In this document: piece after piece, positions 60,281 to 64,000 of the stretch
Layout of the letters: each line of letters opens with the position of its first letter
How positions within the stretch are numbered: position 1 is the first letter of the stretch
NCBI GenBank assembly: GCA_937920275.1
Contig: CALGVD010000018.1
Location: 1-64,000, forward strand
Length of the DNA stretch: 64,000 nt
Origin: an uncultured Pseudomonadota bacterium
GTDB taxonomy: Bacteria; Pseudomonadota; Gammaproteobacteria; Steroidobacterales; Steroidobacteraceae
Reading direction: 5' to 3'
Notes under the pieces: model-generated
Told to the model about the DNA's origin: nothing
The model's database searches: none
The model's input: only the letters and a program-made list of their open reading frames with translations
Position numbers and translations under genes: made by a program

Positions 60281-61249
60281 TCAGTATGAAACGTAGACGT
60301 CTGTGAGCAGGTCGGCCGCGGTGGGCGGCGCCGCGCTGCGCGCTGCGGCGACCGAGCGGTCGATCAGCCCCATCACTTCGGCATCGACCGCATCGAGGGC
60401 GGCGTCATCGAGCAGGCCTTCCGTGGTGACGCGGGCGCGGAAGATCCGCAGGCAATCCATGGTCTCACGATGCCGCGCGACCTCGTCTTTGGCGCGGTAG
60501 AGCATCGGATCGCCTTCGAAGTGGCCGAAGAAGCGCGTGGTCTTCGCTTCGATGGTCGAGGGTCCGCCGCCGTTGCGCGCGAGCTCGAGCGCCCGTGCCA
60601 TCGCCGCGTGTACCGCAAAGAAATCCGACCCGTCGCAGGTCTCGGCGGGCATGCCGAAGCCGCGGGCGCGGCCGGCGATGTCGCGCGAGCCGACCGCATA
60701 GTCCGCGCCGGTGTGCTCGGAGTAGCCGTTGTCCTCGAAGACGAAGATCGCCGGTGCCTTCAGCACCACAGCGAGGTTCATGGCCTCGAACACGGTGCCC
60801 TGGTTGCAACTGCCGTCGCCGCCGAAGGCGACAGCGACCTTGCCGTCACGGCGGGCCTTGCAGGCGATGGCGGCGCCGACCGCGATCGGCGGTCCGCCAC
60901 CGACGATGGCGTTGGCCCCGAGCATGCCCTTTGACATGTCGGCGATGTGCATCGAGCCGCCCTTGCCCTTGCAGAGGCCGTCACGGCGGCCGTAGATCTC
61001 GAGCATCATGCCCGTGACATCGCAGCCCTTGGCGATGCAGTGGCCGTGGCCCCGATGGGTGCTCGCGATCCAGTCGGCATCGCCCAAGTGCTCGCAGACG
61101 CCTACGGCGACGGCTTCTTGACCGGAGTAGAGGTGCGTGAAACCCGGGATCTCGCCGGTCTGGATCTCGACGTGCAGGCGCTCCTCGAACTCGCGGATGG
61201 TCTTCATCTGCCGGTAGGCGCGGAGCAGTCGATCAGGGGGCAGCGGCAC
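60281..61249 (-). CDS. 2-oxoacid / acetoin dehydrogenase E1 component, alpha subunit
   Basis: A 322-residue TPP-binding E1 alpha subunit: STHRGHGHCIAKG, GKGGSMHIADM, and the TPP/Mg motif FGGDGSCNQGTVFEAMNLA through EDNGYSEHT near residue 170. It pairs with the following beta gene. It begins with GTG (AGGAG 8 bases upstream). The 127 bp before it, after the third oxygenase gene, hold a strong dyad. Confidence 0.92.
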   Translation of the reverse strand: MPLPPDRLLRAYRQMKTIREFEERLHVEIQTGEIPGFTHLYSGQEAVAVGVCEHLGDADWIASTHRGHGHCIAKGCDVTGMMLEIYGRRDGLCKGKGGSMHIADMSKGMLGANAIVGGGPPIAVGAAIACKARRDGKVAVAFGGDGSCNQGTVFEAMNLAVVLKAPAIFVFEDNGYSEHTGADYAVGSRDIAGRARGFGMPAETCDGSDFFAVHAAMARALELARNGGGPSTIEAKTTRFFGHFEGDPMLYRAKDEVARHRETMDCLRIFRARVTTEGLLDDAALDAVDAEVMGLIDRSVAAARSAAPPTAADLLTDVYVSY

Positions 61250-61322
61250 GCGTGTCTCCTTAGAGGGTTCGGTCTTCGGCAGTGGCGGTGACGCCGCCTT
61301 GAAGTCTACGGACTGGCCTAAA

Positions 61323-61342
61323 AACGGTCAATTGTGACGGTT
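61323..61342. promoter_or_regulatory. 20-bp interrupted palindrome before the E1 alpha gene
   Basis: AACGGTCA-ATTG-TGACGGTT: seven of the eight outer positions pair across a 4-bp spacer. It lies in the 127-bp gap between the third oxygenase stop (61377) and the E1 alpha start (61249), a fitting place for an operator or internal promoter control. T-runs around 61354 are on the wrong side for a leftward terminator. Confidence 0.5.
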
Positions 61343-61376
61343 ACGAGCATCTTTGCTTTTTTACCGTCCTGCGGCC

Positions 61377-62777
61377 TCAGGCACCGCCTGGACCCTGCAC
61401 ATAATCGTCCAAAACCTTGTGGAAGTGGCGGATCCGCAGTTCCTGCGATCCGACCCACAGCCCCTCGAACGCCTTCGATTGCATCCCGGCTTGTACGCCG
61501 GGCAGGTTCTGGGCGTCCTGGTCGAGCACCAAGCCGATCGATTTGTCGCCGTAGGCGAAGCGTTGGTGCCGCGGCCGTGGTGGCCGCTCTTGGCCGTCCG
61601 GCACGAGTTCGAGGGTCCAGATGTCGTAGAACATCCGGTTCGGGTCGGTCGGGTGCGGGCGCTGCCTGAACAGCATCAGGTCGTCGGCATGCGCGTTGAG
61701 GGTGACGTTCGGGAAGATCAGGTAGTGATAATCGTCGGTCAGCTGGTCGTCGTTGAGGCGTGAATAATCTTTGCCCTGCGACGGTCCGACCTTGCGCTTC
61801 TGCTTCTGGACATCGCGGCGGATGTTCTCGATCGGCTCGTCGTAGTCCGCCGGGTCCATCCCGGCACCCTTCATGATCGTCTTGATGGGGTCGGGGATCG
61901 AAGGCGGCTTGCGGACGCGCGGACTGACCACGCCGAACGGGATCAGGTAACGGTTGTGACGCTCGTAGCAATCGATCTGGATGTCGAGATCGTGCAGGTA
62001 ATAGAGCAGCTGCGGATGGATGCCCTGCACATGGTAGCTTTCATTGAAGGCATCGACCGAGGCCTTCCAGTTGCATTCCCATTCGACCGTGATGTCGCGG
62101 GTGAGCGCCATCTTCGTGAAGTTGTACGGGTCGAGATGCAGCGGCATCGGCTCGAGGAACTCGCGCAGCGGGCCCACGGACTTGTCGAGGCTGAACCAGA
62201 CGAACCCGCCCCAAGTGTCGCAGGGCAGTTCGACGAGCCCTCGGCAGGGCGGTGCACCCTGCGGGAAAGTGTCGAGGTCGGGGATGCGCTTGAAGCTGCC
62301 GTCGATCTCGTATTCCCAGTGGTGGTACTGGCACTTGAACGACGCCGCGCTCGAGGCGCCCTCGGCACGCAGGCGGTTCCCGCGGTGCAGGCAGACGTTG
62401 TAGAACGCGCGCATCGCGCCGTCTTTCTGCCGCACCAGCAAGACCGACTCGCGGCCGATCTCGGTGCAGATGTAGTCGCCGGGTTCGGTGACATCCGATT
62501 CGAGGCCGCCGAGCAACCAGACCTTCGTCCACATGCGCTCCCACTCGAGACGCATGAAATCCGTGGAGGTGTAGCGTTCTTTGGCGATCGGGTCGCCGCC
62601 CAGGCTGGGGTCGGGGGCCTTCTCGGTGGGTGTGCCGCCGGGGATCGCCTCGGCGCGGCGTACCTTGCGGTAGGCGGGCGCACGCGACGCAGCCGCCAAG
62701 GCTTCGCGGTCGAGGCCGGCGGGCGGGCCGGCGGGCGGGTCGGTCATAGGCTTATCGGTCATGTTCGGATCGGTCAT
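61377..62777 (-). CDS. Rieske non-heme iron oxygenase, alpha subunit (third of three)
   Basis: A 466-residue oxygenase subunit, most similar in layout to the first one (DFMRLEWERMWTKVWLLGGL against FMQLEWQRMWPKVWLLAGV). Rieske ligands are C129, H131, C149 and H152; the second motif reads CQYHHWEY where most have YHGW. The mononuclear site is in NWKASVDAFNESYHVQGIHP (bridging Asp, Glu, two His). The N terminus is a low-complexity tail with three in-frame MTD units (residues 1, 6 and 11), so the real start is uncertain; I chose the first, whose ATG overlaps the ThuA stop as ATGA. Substrate unknown. Confidence 0.92.
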   Translation of the reverse strand: MTDPNMTDKPMTDPPAGPPAGLDREALAAASRAPAYRKVRRAEAIPGGTPTEKAPDPSLGGDPIAKERYTSTDFMRLEWERMWTKVWLLGGLESDVTEPGDYICTEIGRESVLLVRQKDGAMRAFYNVCLHRGNRLRAEGASSAASFKCQYHHWEYEIDGSFKRIPDLDTFPQGAPPCRGLVELPCDTWGGFVWFSLDKSVGPLREFLEPMPLHLDPYNFTKMALTRDITVEWECNWKASVDAFNESYHVQGIHPQLLYYLHDLDIQIDCYERHNRYLIPFGVVSPRVRKPPSIPDPIKTIMKGAGMDPADYDEPIENIRRDVQKQKRKVGPSQGKDYSRLNDDQLTDDYHYLIFPNVTLNAHADDLMLFRQRPHPTDPNRMFYDIWTLELVPDGQERPPRPRHQRFAYGDKSIGLVLDQDAQNLPGVQAGMQSKAFEGLWVGSQELRIRHFHKVLDDYVQGPGGA

Positions 62778-63535
62778 CCCAGCGTTCCATCGAGTCTTGC
62801 GGCCCAGCGTACCCCGCGGCTGAGCAGTTCGCGGAACGCCGGCACGGGCCAACTGCCCCGCTCGACCGCAGGATACTCCGCCATCAAGGGTTGCATGTCG
62901 TAGCGCCCGCGGGCGTGTCCGAGCGTGAAATAGAGCAGTTCGCCGTCGCCCTCGCGCTTGAGGTACATGACGGGGCGCGGCTCGTCGCGCGTCCAGTCAC
63001 GATCGACGAACAGCGGCGTCTCCCCGCTCCAGCGCGTGTGCAGCAGCACCTCGAGCGGGCCGTGCAGTTCGGAGAGGTAGAGTTCATCGTCCGCGTGGAA
63101 GGGCTCGATCCCCGCCACCAACGGATGGTCAGGCTGCGTGATCTCGACGAGATAGGGCGCGATCGGCGGATGCGAGAGGAACTGGCTGCCGACGGTCTGC
63201 ATGAACGCGGCGCGGTCGCGCGGCGCCTCCCAAGCCTTCGCCGCCTTCGACCAGCGCAGCACCGAGTTGGTGCCGTGCAACGCGAGCCAGCGGTGCCCGG
63301 CCGCCAGCCACTCGCGCAGCCGCAGCGCCGTGGACTCCTCGGGCACCACATCGACCGTATAGGTGACGAGCAGGTCCGCCGCCGTGATCGCGTCGATGTC
63401 GCGGTAATCCTCGAACACCCGCACGCGGATCTGATCGTGCGCCGCGAGCGTCTCGAGCAGCTGCAGGCGTGCGTAGTCCATGTCGTGATAGCGGCCGCCC
63501 ACCACGAGCGCCGCATTGATGCGGGGCGGCAGCAT
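62774..63535 (-). CDS. ThuA-like domain protein
   Basis: A 253-residue protein with the class I amidotransferase-like ThuA fold: AALVVGGRYHDMDYARL at the start, DLLVTYTVDVVP, WLALHGTNSVLRW and a C-terminal PVMYLKREGDGELLYFTLGHARG. ThuA proteins are linked to sugar-derivative use, but their reaction is generally not known, and the family occurs in steroid and aromatic degraders too. It lies between an SDR gene and the third oxygenase gene, whose start it overlaps by 4 bp. Confidence 0.8.
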   Translation of the reverse strand: MLPPRINAALVVGGRYHDMDYARLQLLETLAAHDQIRVRVFEDYRDIDAITAADLLVTYTVDVVPEESTALRLREWLAAGHRWLALHGTNSVLRWSKAAKAWEAPRDRAAFMQTVGSQFLSHPPIAPYLVEITQPDHPLVAGIEPFHADDELYLSELHGPLEVLLHTRWSGETPLFVDRDWTRDEPRPVMYLKREGDGELLYFTLGHARGRYDMQPLMAEYPAVERGSWPVPAFRELLSRGVRWAARLDGTLG

Positions 63536-63541
63536 GGGCGA

Positions 63542-64000
63542 TCAGTACTGGACGCGCTTGGTGAACCCGTTGTCGGCGACCAGGTTCGCACCGGTGATGA
63601 TCGAGGCCGCCGGGCTCGCGAGGAACGCGACCGCCCGCGCGATCTCCTCGGGCGTCCCGAAGCGTCCGTTCGGCATCGCCTTCAGCGTGGCATCGTGCAT
63701 CTTCTGGTTGGTGCTCTTGATCATCTCCCAAGCGCCGCCCTCGAAGTAGATCGGTCCCGGCGAGACGGTGTTGACGCGGATGTTCTTGCGGCCGATGAAC
63801 TGCGAGAGCTGCTTGGAGTAGGTGAGGAGCGCGGCCTTCATCGCGTTGTAGGCCATCGGCGCGTAGAAGGTCTCGAGCGCGTTGGTCGAGCCGATGATCA
63901 CGATGCTGCCGTGGCCGGATTTCTCGAGCTGCGGCATCAGCTGCTCGCAGCCGCGCACCGTGTGCAGCACATCGACCTCGAAGCACTTCCACCAGTTCTT
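63542..64000 (-). CDS. SDR-family oxidoreductase, 5' part beyond the window
   Basis: The frame is open to the window edge, so the N-terminal cofactor-binding motif is outside; 152 residues are visible. The catalytic elements are complete: Ser in GSTNALETF, YNAMK (YxxxK) and VNTVSPGPIYFEGG, ending with ITGANLVADNGFTKR. An NAD(P)-dependent dehydrogenase or reductase, probably acting on an alcohol or ketone intermediate. It ends 6 bp before the ThuA-like gene and so is upstream in the same operon. Confidence 0.88.
   Translation of the reverse strand, partial: KNWWKCFEVDVLHTVRGCEQLMPQLEKSGHGSIVIIGSTNALETFYAPMAYNAMKAALLTYSKQLSQFIGRKNIRVNTVSPGPIYFEGGAWEMIKSTNQKMHDATLKAMPNGRFGTPEEIARAVAFLASPAASIITGANLVADNGFTKRVQY

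Noticed and set aside
59241-61249. Calling the E1 genes acetoin dehydrogenase acoA/acoB
   Set aside because: The alpha/beta E1 families of acetoin, pyruvate and branched-chain dehydrogenases are not separable here without E2 or regulator genes, so no symbol is given.
39759-62777. Assigning the three oxygenases to a named substrate
   Set aside because: The metal sites are clear but substrate pockets are not diagnostic by eye; a phylogenetic tree of alpha subunits would be needed.

Overview
The window is high-GC bacterial DNA, densely packed with genes. It contains no rRNA, tRNA, CRISPR array, transposase or phage gene that I can see. The gene content fits a free-living, aerobic gammaproteobacterium with broad catabolic capacity, perhaps a relative of Nevskiales or Steroidobacterales. 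Pointers are RlmKL, a TorF-type outer-membrane protein, TonB-dependent receptors, a bifunctional PutA, a cobalamin riboswitch and many Rieske oxygenases. The lineage is inferred from gene content only.

Region 1 (1-20631) is mostly metabolic and housekeeping. It holds the end of a GMC oxidoreductase with a BCCT transporter and a secreted alpha/beta hydrolase, bifunctional PutA, a membrane fatty-acid desaturase, a MOSC protein and SelO. A cobalamin riboswitch follows, controlling a small membrane protein that looks like a BtuM-type B12 importer. Then come a TorF-family porin, an exonuclease/GIY-YIG fusion overlapping rlmKL, and an RND efflux adaptor/pump pair.

Region 2 (20495-21881) is a scar. 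A sterol-desaturase-family gene and a decayed piece of a PuuB-like gene lie between two copies of the 3' end of the RND pump gene (85 identical bases). Beyond it are a secreted amidohydrolase and a TonB-dependent receptor on the minus strand.

Region 3 (27036-39775) is a polyamine import and breakdown island. A PuuB-like oxidase and a first gamma-glutamylpolyamine synthetase run leftward. PuuD, a second synthetase, an aminotransferase and PotF-PotG-PotH-PotI run rightward from a shared promoter region containing two inverted repeats. The rightward operon continues into a polyphosphate-glucokinase-like ROK protein and a Cys/Met-type PLP enzyme.

Region 4 (39759-64000) is a catabolic supercluster. 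It encodes three Rieske oxygenase alpha subunits, a Rieske ferredoxin, a TonB receptor, three SDR proteins, a CMD protein, a thiolase paired with a ketosynthase-like/DUF35 fusion, a GST, a CaiB-type CoA-transferase, an acyl-CoA dehydrogenase, two VOC paralogues, an ABM protein, an acyl-CoA synthetase, a cytochrome c/PQQ dehydrogenase, a TPP-dependent E1 alpha/beta pair and a ThuA-like protein. Together they suggest uptake, ring or side-chain oxygenation, CoA activation and thiolytic shortening of a hydrophobic, possibly cyclic, substrate. That substrate cannot be read from the sequence. A shared palindromic motif stands in front of two of the oxygenase genes. I regard this cluster as the best candidate for an undescribed pathway in the window.
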